Translations under genes and position numbers: made by a program
Notes under the pieces: generated by a model
The model's database searches: none
What the model was told of the DNA's origin: nothing
Seen by the model: the letters and a program-made list of their open reading frames with translations, nothing else
Assembly (NCBI RefSeq): GCF_900403705.1
Contig: NZ_OUNR01000017.1
Coordinates: 248,001-312,000 of the forward strand
DNA length: 64,000 nt
Source: Nitrospira lenta
GTDB lineage: Bacteria; Nitrospirota; Nitrospiria; Nitrospirales; Nitrospiraceae
Reading direction: 5' to 3'
Part shown: positions 1-8,179 of the stretch, piece after piece
Layout of the letters: the number at the start of each line of letters is the position of its first letter
Numbering within the stretch: the stretch's first letter is position 1

Positions 1-61
1 GAATCCTTTCTCCTATACTGACTACATTACGAAATGCAGCATCCTAAGCGAAGGAGCCACC

Positions 62-259
62 ATGGCAACGCTGACAATCTCTCTCTCAGATGAAGAAATG
101 AAGCGACTCGAAGCTTTGGGCAAGCGGGAAGGCCTAACGGTCGAGCAGATGGTGCGCCTGGGCATCAACGACTTCATCGGCCAGCCTGACGACGCATTCC
201 GTGCCGCTGCCAAGCGGGTGATGGAGAAGAACTCCGAGCTCTATCGTCGACTCGCGTGA
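62..259 (+). CDS. putative antitoxin of a Doc-type toxin-antitoxin pair
   Basis: This is a 65-residue, charged protein whose stop overlaps the start of a Doc-family toxin (GTGA overlap), the usual arrangement of an antitoxin-toxin operon. The N-terminus (MATLTISLSDEEMKRLEAL) reads as a beta strand plus helix of the ribbon-helix-helix or short antitoxin type. The C-terminal helix would bind and neutralise the toxin. A strong GAAGGAG ribosome site lies 6 bases before the ATG. A TATACT -10-like box is visible at 14-19, with its -35 outside the window. The antitoxin role is inferred from position and size; no DNA-binding family was matched. Confidence 0.72.
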   Translation: MATLTISLSDEEMKRLEALGKREGLTVEQMVRLGINDFIGQPDDAFRAAAKRVMEKNSELYRRLA

Positions 260-648
260 CTCGCTATCTTACTGTTGCTGAAGTGCTTGAGCTTCACCAA
301 TCTGTCATAGAACGGTGGGGTGGCTCTGGGGGGATTCGAGACCTCAACGTCCTTGAGTCTGCCCTGGCTCAGCCACGCCAAAGTTTCGGAGGGAATGACC
401 TCTATCCTGACCTCCCATCCAAAGCCGCAGCCCTCTGCTTCTCGCTCGTCCTCAATCACCCTTTTATCGATGGAAATAAACGAGTAGGGCATGCGGCCAT
501 GGAAGTCTTCCTGTCGCTGAATGAATACGAACTCCATGCGTCAGTTGACGAACAAGAATGTCTCATCCTCGACCTCGCAGCAGGACAGCTCTCACGTGAC
601 ATTTTCTCAGACTGGGTATTGAAGCACGCCACCCCCATCAGGCAATAG
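256..648 (+). CDS. doc: Doc-family toxin (Fic fold, death-on-curing)
   Basis: The 130-residue protein carries the Doc version of the Fic motif, HPFIDGNKRVGH, near residue 72. Phage P1 Doc uses this motif to phosphorylate elongation factor Tu and stop translation. Length and layout match Doc: an early LTVAEVLELH helix, a central Fic core and no inhibitory helix of its own. Translation starts at GTG inside the antitoxin stop codon, so the two are translationally coupled and the antitoxin is made first. All motif residues (H, D, G, N, K, R) are present, so the toxin looks intact. Kinase rather than AMPylase activity is assumed from the GNKR form of the motif. Confidence 0.88.
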   Translation: MTRYLTVAEVLELHQSVIERWGGSGGIRDLNVLESALAQPRQSFGGNDLYPDLPSKAAALCFSLVLNHPFIDGNKRVGHAAMEVFLSLNEYELHASVDEQECLILDLAAGQLSRDIFSDWVLKHATPIRQ

Positions 649-660
649 CGCGACTACTCA

Positions 661-2226
661 TCACGCCTCGCTCAGCCGCACCGGTCCGAAGGCTTGGCGG
701 GCCTGCTGAAGCTCCTTGAGATGGCGCCGGAGGGCGGGGCCGAAGGTGGAGCGGAGGACGGCTTCGCGGTGGCGGACGATACGCGCTTCGGCGCTCCCGA
801 TCTGTTCTTCCAGCTGCCTCACTAAACGTGCACCGGAGCCGGTCAACCACTTCAGATGACCGCCGGCATATTCCAAATCTTGAATCGAGTAGCGGACGGA
901 TTCAATCTCTTCAAGACAACGAAAACGCGCCCGCATGAGATCACGTTGCGTTAATCCAGCTGCTTTCCACTGCTTCATTCCCCGCTTCGTCTCGGCCCAT
1001 GACGAGAGCCGCTCGAACAGCAGCGCTCCCATCGTGAAGGTAAAGGTCGCATGCAGAATCCCGCGCAATGGACGCAGGCTCCGACGCCAGGGCGAGTAAA
1101 AGATCTGCTGATTGTGATCGCCGTGATACATGACATGCTTGCGCAGCAACAAATTCAAATGATGGTGACTGTTCTCGTGAATCAGATCGTCGATAAGATC
1201 GAGATTGTCCCGGTCGAAACAATTGATGAAGGAGAGGCCAGGACGATGGCGGTAACTGAAACTGACGACGCCCTTGGCGTTAAGCGGAATAAGTCGAGAG
1301 GTCAGTAGGGCCAAGACCTCATGCCCTTCGGGCCATGCCGCATGAATCGTTTCCCAGGCCCGCCGGATACGGGCTGCCTGCTTCGGATCTGTCGGAACCA
1401 CCTTCTTCGGCTGACGGTCTTTGCCATACGCGAGAGTGGATCCAACGGTCACGGCGCCATACGAAGTACACCAGACGTCGGCGGTCGGACGCACCGCCCA
1501 ATGCCATTGAGCCTGCCCGTTGACAACCGTCCAAATCGGCGCGAGCGTTCGTCCGGTTTTCAACGCAATCCCTGCCTCATCGACACGAAAGGCCGTACGG
1601 CCCTTTGCGCGTGTCAGTACACGCTTCAAAGCAAGCGGCGCTTCGCATTGATCCCCCGCGACTCCGAGCGGCACAGCACCGGCCTCTTCCGCTTTTTCAA
1701 AATTCTGTGCCAGACTACCCGGCACGTTCCACGGCGCCATCTTGCGGGTACGACACCAGGCCGCCGCAGCGGCAGGATCGAGCCACAGGGCCTCTTGCGC
1801 AATGTCCTGAGCCACACGCTTACAAAGACGCGCGAGCCGACCATCCAAGCCAGTGACTTGCGGCTTACCTTTGGGGAACAGCTCGTCGAGATAACTGTTC
1901 TCAAAAAACTTTTCCTGACACTCGGCAAACAATTGCTCGGCAAACTCCCGACGATCAGACTCCGTCCGCCACTGCTGCCAAATGTCGAGAAAGTACACGA
2001 AGTCGTTCAACGACTCGATCCATCCGACGACTTTCCAATTGGATAGATCCTCAGCTTTCACGCTGCGACTGAGGAACTGCACAAAGTCGGTCGGAAACGC
2101 GAGCTGTGAGGTCAGCTCAGCGTACTCATTCTGCAACTCCCGGCAAAGCTCCTGGAGCAGCTTTCGCATGGACAATCGAAGCTCAAGATTCAGTGCGATC
2201 AACGATGGAGAATCGAATAGAAGCAC
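661..2226 (-). CDS. HExxH-type putative peptide beta-hydroxylase (mod_HExxH family)
   Basis: The 521-residue protein has HENSH at 350-354, then YSPW at 377-380, RPLRG at 385-389 and HA at 392-393. The combination HExxH, SPxR, RPxxG, HA is the signature of the alpha-ketoglutarate-HExxH peptide hydroxylase family, best known from ribosomal peptide (RiPP) clusters, where it is often fused to or near radical SAM enzymes. The two His of HExxH and the later His are plausible iron ligands. There is no signal peptide and the C-terminus is helical. The GTG start is supported by a GGGAGG ribosome site 6 bases upstream. No radical SAM gene or obvious precursor peptide is adjacent. Its convergent neighbour is a toxin gene. 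Function is inferred from the motif alone. Confidence 0.62.
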   Translation of the reverse strand: MLLFDSPSLIALNLELRLSMRKLLQELCRELQNEYAELTSQLAFPTDFVQFLSRSVKAEDLSNWKVVGWIESLNDFVYFLDIWQQWRTESDRREFAEQLFAECQEKFFENSYLDELFPKGKPQVTGLDGRLARLCKRVAQDIAQEALWLDPAAAAAWCRTRKMAPWNVPGSLAQNFEKAEEAGAVPLGVAGDQCEAPLALKRVLTRAKGRTAFRVDEAGIALKTGRTLAPIWTVVNGQAQWHWAVRPTADVWCTSYGAVTVGSTLAYGKDRQPKKVVPTDPKQAARIRRAWETIHAAWPEGHEVLALLTSRLIPLNAKGVVSFSYRHRPGLSFINCFDRDNLDLIDDLIHENSHHHLNLLLRKHVMYHGDHNQQIFYSPWRRSLRPLRGILHATFTFTMGALLFERLSSWAETKRGMKQWKAAGLTQRDLMRARFRCLEEIESVRYSIQDLEYAGGHLKWLTGSGARLVRQLEEQIGSAEARIVRHREAVLRSTFGPALRRHLKELQQARQAFGPVRLSEA

Positions 2227-2401
2227 CTGCGCCTCCCTTACCAGCTATTGTAAAATGAGAGAGACTGTAACGTAGGAAGGACAGGCCTGCAAGGAGGAAC
2301 CGAGGCAAGACACGTCAGGAACGGCAGGGAGAAAATTCCACGAGCGCGTTCGGACAGCGATTAATACAACCAGACTGCAGTGAAAACCCTACGCCACCCG
2401 A

Positions 2402-2629
2402 TCAGGCCGTGGCTTTCAGTTGTCCTGCAAACTCCGGCAGCAGGACGCCCGGCTTCAGGAGCTTCATCGCTCCGGATTTCTGAATCATGCGATGACGCAG
2501 AATCACGGGGTCCACAATATTGCCGCACGACACACAGCGCATGCCGCGCATCCACATGGGCACGCAGCTTTCCTCTAAATCGACCAGATTGTCGACGACC
2601 ATGAGACCTTCGCATCTTGTGCACTTCAT
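2402..2629 (-). CDS. small zinc-ribbon protein
   Basis: A 75-residue cytosolic protein with CxxC at residues 3-6 and a second CxxC (CVSC) about 26 residues later, the spacing of a zinc ribbon. The remainder is basic and has no recognised catalytic motif. A GAGGAGG ribosome site lies 5-6 bases before the ATG. It sits alone between the HExxH gene (same strand, about 175 bases downstream) and rqcH (opposite strand). It might bind nucleic acid or a protein partner; nothing in the sequence says which. A role as a modified precursor for the HExxH enzyme is unlikely because it has no leader/core look. Confidence 0.6.
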   Translation of the reverse strand: MKCTRCEGLMVVDNLVDLEESCVPMWMRGMRCVSCGNIVDPVILRHRMIQKSGAMKLLKPGVLLPEFAGQLKATA

Positions 2630-2914
2630 AGCACCTCCTCATCACAGATGACGCCTGCGGTTTCGCAGTTCCCGCGCAGCCGCTATACAGAGCCTAGCAG
2701 CTCGCTGAAACTCTGCTTGCCAGCGAATAAAGCAAGCAAGATGCCAGCTGGTACAGCTCCCTCCCCTTGCGGGTTTTTGCGTCGAATCGTAGAGTGTGTG
2801 CAGCCGAAAAACGGCTGCGGTAGAGAGAATGTGACCGAATTGGCCCCATGCGACATAAATGGAGAAAGACCGATGCCGGCCCTCAACTCGACGGCGGAGT
2901 GACCCAGACAAACA

Positions 2915-4363
2915 ATGGCACTGACGGCGACAGAAATTTCCCAGGTAGTGGCAGAAGTGGCTCCGGCGCTGATCGGGGGATGGATCCAAAAAGCCTATCA
3001 ACCGACAGCTCGAACGGTCGTGCTGGAAATCCGAACGCCCGGACACACGCATCGACTGTTGCTCTCAGCCCATCCCGCATCGACGCGTCTTCATCTTGTC
3101 ACTCACGCACTACAGAATCCGCCGGCTCCGCCGGCTTTTTGCCAATACCTCCGGGCGCATCTCCACGGCGCACGGGTTGACGACCTTCGCCAAGAAGGTC
3201 GAGACCGTGTCGTGGCCCTGTCGCTCACGACCAAAACCGGCTCCCAACGCCTCATTGCAGAGCTGACCGGCCACAACGCCAACTTTCTCGTGCTTGATGC
3301 GGAACAACGGCTATTGAGGGATCTGAATCGTTCGGCTGACATGTATGGCAAACCATACCAACCGCCGGTTCTTTCAGCCGGCGCCGGACCACGGGAACGG
3401 GACGCCCGCTTCGCAGCCGATGCACGCGGGCGGTTCGGCTTGTCCGCCGCAATTGAGTCCTACTATGACGAGAAAGAATCGACGGACAACACGGCCGCTG
3501 TCCGGGACGCCCGTGCAAGCCAGATCAGGAAAACGATTAAAAAACAGGGGCGGCGCGTGGAGGCCTGGCGGAGCGATCTCGCTAAAGCAGAAAAGTATCG
3601 CAACTATGCCCGCTATGGAGAGTTATTGAAGTCCAACCTGGGCACGATCAAGAAAGGGCTGGAGTCGATCGTGGTCGTCGACTATTTTGACGAGCTCTTG
3701 CCTGAAATCACAATCCCGCTCGATCCCACAAAGTCTGCTCAGGGGAATATGGACGACTACTTTCGCAAACAACGGAAACACGCGACGGCTGAGCGAGAAC
3801 TGCTCCCTCGAATCGCGCAGGGAGAAGCCGAGATCGATGGGCTTCGCCGGGAACTGCAATCCATCGAACAAGGAACCTGGCAACCGGCACCGCCCCAGGC
3901 GTCAGTCAACGCGCCCACCAGGCGACGGGATCGATCGCCATCATCAAAGGAGCGGCCTGACGAACGGCGTGGCCCGTTCCGCCGCTTCACATCCTCGGAC
4001 GGACTTCCGATCTTTGTGGGACGGAATGCGCGGGAGAATGACGAACTGACCTTTGGGCTCGCCAAGAGCGACGACCTCTGGCTTCATGCCCGCGGCACAC
4101 CCGGCTCACACGTCGTGGTCCGCCTGGAAAAAGGCAGCGACCCGCCACCGGAAACCATCCGAGACGCCGCTACACTGGCGTTGCTCTATAGCGACCTCAA
4201 GAAAAGCGGCAAAGGCGAGGTGATCTATGCGCGGCGCAAGTGGGTCAAGAAAGCGAAGGGGCAGGCGCCCGGCGCCGTGACGGTGACCCAAGATAAGTCT
4301 CTTCACGTCAGTCTCGATAAGAAACGACTGGATGCCCTCAAGGCCCGCTCAGCCCAGGAATAA
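2915..4363 (+). CDS. rqcH: RqcH / NFACT-family ribosome quality control protein
   Basis: This 482-residue homologue of Rqc2/NEMF and bacterial RqcH adds C-terminal alanine tails to chains stalled on obstructed 50S subunits. NFACT-N covers about residues 5-180. The RDR at 96-98 puts Asp and Arg at 97/98, the pair needed for Ala-tRNA recruitment in Bacillus RqcH. A coiled-coil middle region spans about 200-320. NFACT-R follows, with the hallmark DLWLHARGTPGSHVV near residue 390. It is shorter than the roughly 570-residue Bacillus protein, mainly in the middle domain. The ribosome site is weak. It is monocistronic, ending about 60 bases before the sigma-54 activator. Confidence 0.9.
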   Translation: MALTATEISQVVAEVAPALIGGWIQKAYQPTARTVVLEIRTPGHTHRLLLSAHPASTRLHLVTHALQNPPAPPAFCQYLRAHLHGARVDDLRQEGRDRVVALSLTTKTGSQRLIAELTGHNANFLVLDAEQRLLRDLNRSADMYGKPYQPPVLSAGAGPRERDARFAADARGRFGLSAAIESYYDEKESTDNTAAVRDARASQIRKTIKKQGRRVEAWRSDLAKAEKYRNYARYGELLKSNLGTIKKGLESIVVVDYFDELLPEITIPLDPTKSAQGNMDDYFRKQRKHATAERELLPRIAQGEAEIDGLRRELQSIEQGTWQPAPPQASVNAPTRRRDRSPSSKERPDERRGPFRRFTSSDGLPIFVGRNARENDELTFGLAKSDDLWLHARGTPGSHVVVRLEKGSDPPPETIRDAATLALLYSDLKKSGKGEVIYARRKWVKKAKGQAPGAVTVTQDKSLHVSLDKKRLDALKARSAQE

Positions 4364-4412
4364 GCAACCAAATCATCAGCGGCTTTCCTAATTTTCTCGC
4401 GCCATGCTACAG

Positions 4413-4428
4413 TGCCCACATATGGGCA
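4413..4428. promoter_or_regulatory. putative operator of the sigma-54 activator (autoregulatory site)
   Basis: TGCCCACATATGGGCA is a near-perfect palindrome and the core of an 18-base one (4412-4429). It overlaps the likely ATG (4422) of the sigma-54 activator. The same TGCC-N8-GGCA pattern with a central TAT occurs twice more at 6446-6461 and 6476-6491, just downstream of that gene. A weak -10-like TACAGT at 4408-4413 would start transcription at about the ATG, so bound regulator would cover its own start site and repress it. The element is seen directly; its role is inferred. Confidence 0.6.
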
Positions 4429-6443
4429 CTACGATCCACACTGCATTTCTCCTCCATGCCGTCACCGAGCTCTTGCGATCGAACGGATCGCAGGACTTCG
4501 GCATCCGGCTGGTCACGCTCCTCAAGCAACAGATCCCACTCGACGCGGCCGGCCTCTACCTCTACAACCAGTCCGTCCATACATTCACGCTCCTTCACAC
4601 GATTCCATCCCCAAACGACACCTGCGAGGTTTCACATCTCCCCGCCACCGGCACCGCAAAAGAAGCGGCACTTCTCGCGGGACACGCCTTGCGCTGCGAC
4701 GATCTCCTGGCCGCGGGATGGACTGAAGGATCTGTGTTGCGACAAATATCGAGCACCATTTCCGGCATCGTCGCGCCGCTGATGCTGACCACCCCGGAAG
4801 CCCCGCCTCGTCCGATTGCCGTCATGTTCATCGGAGCCCTCTCGAACGCCGCCTTTACCGAAGAAGACCGGGCATTGCTCGACGACTTGAGCACTACCAT
4901 CGCCCCAGTGCTGAAAAATGTACTGGCGGTCGAGGAACGCGACGCGTTGCGCGCGATCAACAACCGCCTCGTCGTCGGGAGCTTCACCATCGAGACCTTG
5001 CTGCCCGCCACACTCGACCTGTTGCAACGGTCTATTTCACACGACATGCGCGGACTGGTCCGATTCGTCCATTCGTCTGAAGGTCCCTGGTTCGACATCG
5101 TCTGCATCGACGGCGTAGCCATCGATCTTGCTCAGCTCAAACAATTTCCATTCAACCGCATGGCACCCGCCGAAATGTTGGCGACCGGAAAACCGTTGCT
5201 CCTGACCGGCCAGAACCGCGAGCGATTTCCCGAGCGGTCCTATATCGAATCGGTCGGCATCATGTCCTGCATGCTCTGCCCGCTGATTGTCCGCGGGACT
5301 CCATACGGCTTCCTGGCCATCGGCAGCAAACGAACCAACGCCTTTTCCGAGGAAAATCTCGCCGTCGCGGAGCAATTCGGTTACCACCTGTCGCAAGCCA
5401 TCGCCAACCTCACCGCCTATGAAGAGATTCGCACGCTGAAGGAGCAACTCGAGCAGGAAAACGTCTACCTGCGCGATGAGATGACCGCGTCGGTCGATTT
5501 CAATCAGCTGGTCGGAGAAAGTCCGGCACTGCAAAAAACGCTGAAGGCCATCGAGCAAGTCGCGCCGACCGATTCCACCGTTCTTATCACAGGGGAAACC
5601 GGAACAGGCAAGGAACTGGTCGCTCAGGCCATCCATCGCCTCTCGCCACGAAAAGACAAGCCGTTGATCACGGTGAACTGCGCCGCGCTGCCGCCGACCT
5701 TGATCGAGTCGGAACTCTTCGGCCATGAAAAGGGCGCGTTTACGAATGCGACGGCCCGCAAGATCGGCCGATTCGAACTCGCGAATGGAGGCACGATCTT
5801 CCTAGACGAAATCGGCGAGCTCCCGATCGATCTCCAGGCAAAATTCCTGCGGGTGCTCGAAGCCCAGGAATTGGAACGAGTCGGCGGCACACACCCCATC
5901 AAGCTGAATGTCCGCGTGCTCGCCGCCACCAACGTAGACATGGGACAGGCGGTAAAGAAGGGGGGGTTTCGCTCCGACCTCTTCTATCGGCTCAATGTAT
6001 TTCCGATTTGCATCCCCCCGCTTCGGAACCGCCGCGAAGATATCCCGATGCTCGCACGGCACTTCGTGAAAAAATATTGCGAGCGGCACCGGAAGACCAT
6101 CACCCGCATCGGCAGCAATACGCTGAAAGCCCTCGGATCGTACGAGTGGCCCGGGAACGTGCGCGAACTCGAGCACATGGTCGAACGGGCCGTGATCGTC
6201 AACCCCGGACCCATCCTGGTCATCGATGAGCTGGATCCACCGATGAAGAACGCCGACGGAAAAGATTCTCCGCGCACACTAGCGGACGCCGAGCGCACAC
6301 ATATCATTCAGACGCTCGGCCAAACCAACTGGGTGCTGGCCGGAAAGCAAGGCGCAGCGGTGCGCCTGGGGATGAAACGCTCAACCCTCCAACATCGGAT
6401 AAAGAAACTCGGGATTATTCGTCCCCCACGCCATCACAAATAA
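4422..6443 (+). CDS. sigma-54-dependent activator with two GAF domains (FhlA/NorR-like)
   Basis: A 673-residue enhancer-binding protein. Two GAF sensor domains (about 5-165 and 180-335) and a linker coiled coil precede an AAA+ domain. That domain has Walker A GETGTGKE at 391-398, the sigma-54 contact loop as GAFTNA (438-443, where GAFTGA is usual) and Walker B FLDEIGE. A Fis-type helix-turn-helix closes the protein. I chose the ATG at 4422 because a palindromic operator and a -10-like box sit immediately before it; an in-frame ATG at 4404 would add six residues. It very likely activates the efflux operon that follows, which has two matching operators and a -24/-12 promoter. The GAF ligand is unknown. 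Confidence 0.9.
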   Translation: MGTTIHTAFLLHAVTELLRSNGSQDFGIRLVTLLKQQIPLDAAGLYLYNQSVHTFTLLHTIPSPNDTCEVSHLPATGTAKEAALLAGHALRCDDLLAAGWTEGSVLRQISSTISGIVAPLMLTTPEAPPRPIAVMFIGALSNAAFTEEDRALLDDLSTTIAPVLKNVLAVEERDALRAINNRLVVGSFTIETLLPATLDLLQRSISHDMRGLVRFVHSSEGPWFDIVCIDGVAIDLAQLKQFPFNRMAPAEMLATGKPLLLTGQNRERFPERSYIESVGIMSCMLCPLIVRGTPYGFLAIGSKRTNAFSEENLAVAEQFGYHLSQAIANLTAYEEIRTLKEQLEQENVYLRDEMTASVDFNQLVGESPALQKTLKAIEQVAPTDSTVLITGETGTGKELVAQAIHRLSPRKDKPLITVNCAALPPTLIESELFGHEKGAFTNATARKIGRFELANGGTIFLDEIGELPIDLQAKFLRVLEAQELERVGGTHPIKLNVRVLAATNVDMGQAVKKGGFRSDLFYRLNVFPICIPPLRNRREDIPMLARHFVKKYCERHRKTITRIGSNTLKALGSYEWPGNVRELEHMVERAVIVNPGPILVIDELDPPMKNADGKDSPRTLADAERTHIIQTLGQTNWVLAGKQGAAVRLGMKRSTLQHRIKKLGIIRPPRHHK

Positions 6444-6445
6444 TC

Positions 6446-6461
6446 TGCCTACATATCGGCA
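6446..6461. promoter_or_regulatory. upstream activator site 1 for the efflux operon
   Basis: TGCCTACATATCGGCA shares 14 of 16 bases with the site overlapping the start of the sigma-54 activator gene. It begins three bases after that gene's stop codon. Its centre is about 150 bases before the -24 element at 6602, a normal distance for an enhancer-type site. Confidence 0.6.
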
Positions 6462-6475
6462 GTCTCACCCAGCCC

Positions 6476-6491
6476 TGCCAATCTATCGGCA
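6476..6491. promoter_or_regulatory. upstream activator site 2 for the efflux operon
   Basis: TGCCAATCTATCGGCA lies exactly 30 bases after site 1, about three helical turns, so two activator dimers would sit on the same DNA face. The TGCC and GGCA half-sites are intact; the centre is more diverged than in the other two copies. Confidence 0.58.
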
Positions 6492-6601
6492 CCGTTCAGA
6501 GCTCGTCAGTATTCGCTCGACTCTCTCTTTCTCATGCCTCTTCCTATTCCATCAAAGACTTGCAAGGACTTGCGCGGCCATCACTCACAGCGCCAGCGGC
6601 C

Positions 6602-6617
6602 TGGCACTATCCCTGCT
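6602..6617 (+). promoter_or_regulatory. sigma-54 (-24/-12) promoter of the efflux operon
   Basis: TGGCACTATCCCTGCT fits the sigma-54 consensus TGGCAC-N5-TTGC: GG and GC are separated by exactly ten bases and only one core base differs (CTGC for TTGC). Transcription would start near 6628, just ahead of the first gene. A sigma-54 activator gene and two likely activator sites lie directly upstream, which makes a chance match less likely. Confidence 0.65.
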
Positions 6618-6630
6618 CTCTTCCGTCTGC

Positions 6631-7050
6631 ATGCAGCAACCCCACCCCATGACTCCCGAGCATCTCAGCCGAACCATCGAAGCCTACATGGCAGAGCGGC
6701 AGGCCGAGATCCTTCCCTCCGGCGAACAAACGACAGACGGGAAGCAGCTCTCCTGGTGCGGCGAAGTATTGGAATATCTCACGGAAGGCCTGGCTGAACG
6801 GCTGGCCGCGCGCGGCATCACCTTCAGCAAGACCTTTCCAGGCCCGTTCCGGTTGATGGACGAAGATCAACTGAACGACGGCCGGCATGTGCGCCGATTC
6901 TGGACGACGGCGCTCGACCATGGCTGTCCCATCGCGCGTCTCTGCACCAAGTTCTTTCATCGCCACGACAACGTGACGTTGCCACAACCACCCCAAGTGA
7001 TCGCCTATCCCCCCGATCATCCGGAACCCGATATGGAGAAACCGGCGTGA
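6631..7050 (+). CDS. hypothetical protein, first gene of the efflux operon
   Basis: A 139-residue soluble protein with no signal peptide and no recognised domain. It is acidic in the N-terminal half, has one pair of cysteines in the second half and a proline-rich tail. Its stop codon overlaps the GTG of the ABC permease (GTGA), so it is co-translated with the exporter. The predicted start of transcription (about 6628) leaves almost no leader for the ATG at 6631. An in-frame ATG at 6649 would have about 20 bases of leader but no clear ribosome site. It may be an accessory or regulatory subunit of the exporter; that is inference from position. Confidence 0.6.
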   Translation: MQQPHPMTPEHLSRTIEAYMAERQAEILPSGEQTTDGKQLSWCGEVLEYLTEGLAERLAARGITFSKTFPGPFRLMDEDQLNDGRHVRRFWTTALDHGCPIARLCTKFFHRHDNVTLPQPPQVIAYPPDHPEPDMEKPA

Positions 7051-8177
7051 ATTACGTGGCGCTCAAAATGCTGTTCGGCGATCGCGCCAAATACCTCATG
7101 CTGCTCTGCGGATTGACCTTCGCCGTGATGCTGATCGTCCAGCAGGGTTCGATCTTCTGGGGTCTCATGATCTGGTCTCAATCCAGCGTCAGCAATCTCA
7201 ACGTGCCGATCTGGGTCACGGATCCCGGCATTGCACAGGTCGACGAAGTGAAACCGATCGCCGACACCGCCGTCGACCGCGTGCGCAGCGTCCCCGGCGT
7301 GGAATGGGCCGTCCCGCTTTACAAAGGATTGTTACGCGCGCGACTCTCCAACGGGGACTATCATCAGATCACCCTCACCGGGCTGGAGTCTTCGACGCTG
7401 ATCGGACGTCCGTCCGAAGTCCTGGAAGGCCGGTTCGAAGATGTGTTGCAACCCGATGCCGTGGTGCTGGATCAATGGGCGGTCGAACGCATGGGCGGCC
7501 CTTCCGTCATCAAGATCGGCACCATTTTCGAACTGAACGACAAACTGGCCCGTGTGGTCGCGATCGCCAAAACTCAAAAGAGCTTCACCAATATCCCGGT
7601 CGTCTACACCACCTACGAACGTGCTATCCGCTATGTGCCCCGCGAGCGCCGGACCCTGTCGTACGTACTGGCCAAGGCAAAAGACGGCGTTCCCGTCGAA
7701 GAAGTCACCACACGCATCCGTGAGCAGACCGGGCTGGGCGCATTCACCGCCGAAGACTTCGGCTGGAAGACCATCGGTTGGGTCCTCAAAAATACCGGGA
7801 TCGGCATCAACTTCGGCACAACGATTCTGCTGGGATTCATCGTCGGCATGGCGATCGCAGGGCAAACGTTCTACCTGTTCACCGTAGAAAACCTCCGGCA
7901 ATTCGGCGCGCTCAAAGCCATGGGCGCCTCAACCTTTACCCTGGCACGAATGATTCTGCTGCAAGCGTTCACCGTAGGGCTCACCGGCTATGGAGTCGGT
8001 ATCGGCCTCGCCACGGGCTTCGGATTCTTGACGGCACGAAGCGGCGGATTGCCTTTCATCGAAACCTGGCAACTGCTGCTCCTGGTGCTGGTAGCGCTCT
8101 TGGCGATCTGCGCCTTCTCGGCCTTGATCAGCATCATCAAGCTCGCCCGGCTCGAGCCGGCTGTGGTCTTTCGGTGA
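7047..8177 (+). CDS. ABC exporter permease (FtsX/MacB/DevC-like)
   Basis: A 376-residue inner-membrane protein. One N-terminal transmembrane helix (about 18-40) is followed by a large periplasmic domain (about 45-250) and three C-terminal helices containing the FtsX-type segment LRQFGALKAMGAS. This topology is that of MacB-like and DevC-like permeases, which drive a periplasmic adaptor rather than moving substrate through the membrane. It begins with GTG overlapping the previous stop and ends two bases before the ATPase. With the ATPase, fusion protein and outer-membrane factor it forms a complete tripartite exporter. Substrate unknown. Confidence 0.87.
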   Translation: MNYVALKMLFGDRAKYLMLLCGLTFAVMLIVQQGSIFWGLMIWSQSSVSNLNVPIWVTDPGIAQVDEVKPIADTAVDRVRSVPGVEWAVPLYKGLLRARLSNGDYHQITLTGLESSTLIGRPSEVLEGRFEDVLQPDAVVLDQWAVERMGGPSVIKIGTIFELNDKLARVVAIAKTQKSFTNIPVVYTTYERAIRYVPRERRTLSYVLAKAKDGVPVEEVTTRIREQTGLGAFTAEDFGWKTIGWVLKNTGIGINFGTTILLGFIVGMAIAGQTFYLFTVENLRQFGALKAMGASTFTLARMILLQAFTVGLTGYGVGIGLATGFGFLTARSGGLPFIETWQLLLLVLVALLAICAFSALISIIKLARLEPAVVFR

Positions 8178-8179
8178 AC

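Noticed and set aside
1319-2046. Open frames opposite the HExxH gene
   Set aside because: They are plus-strand shadows with Arg/Pro-rich random composition and no ribosome sites.
2800-2818. GCAGCCG / CGGCTGC stem-loop upstream of rqcH
   Set aside because: It has no U-tract and no adjacent gene end, so I could not call it a terminator or regulatory RNA.
7778-8179. Extended ABC ATPase reading frame
   Set aside because: The extra 134 codons lie inside the permease gene in another frame. The ATG at 8180 gives the normal family N-terminus.
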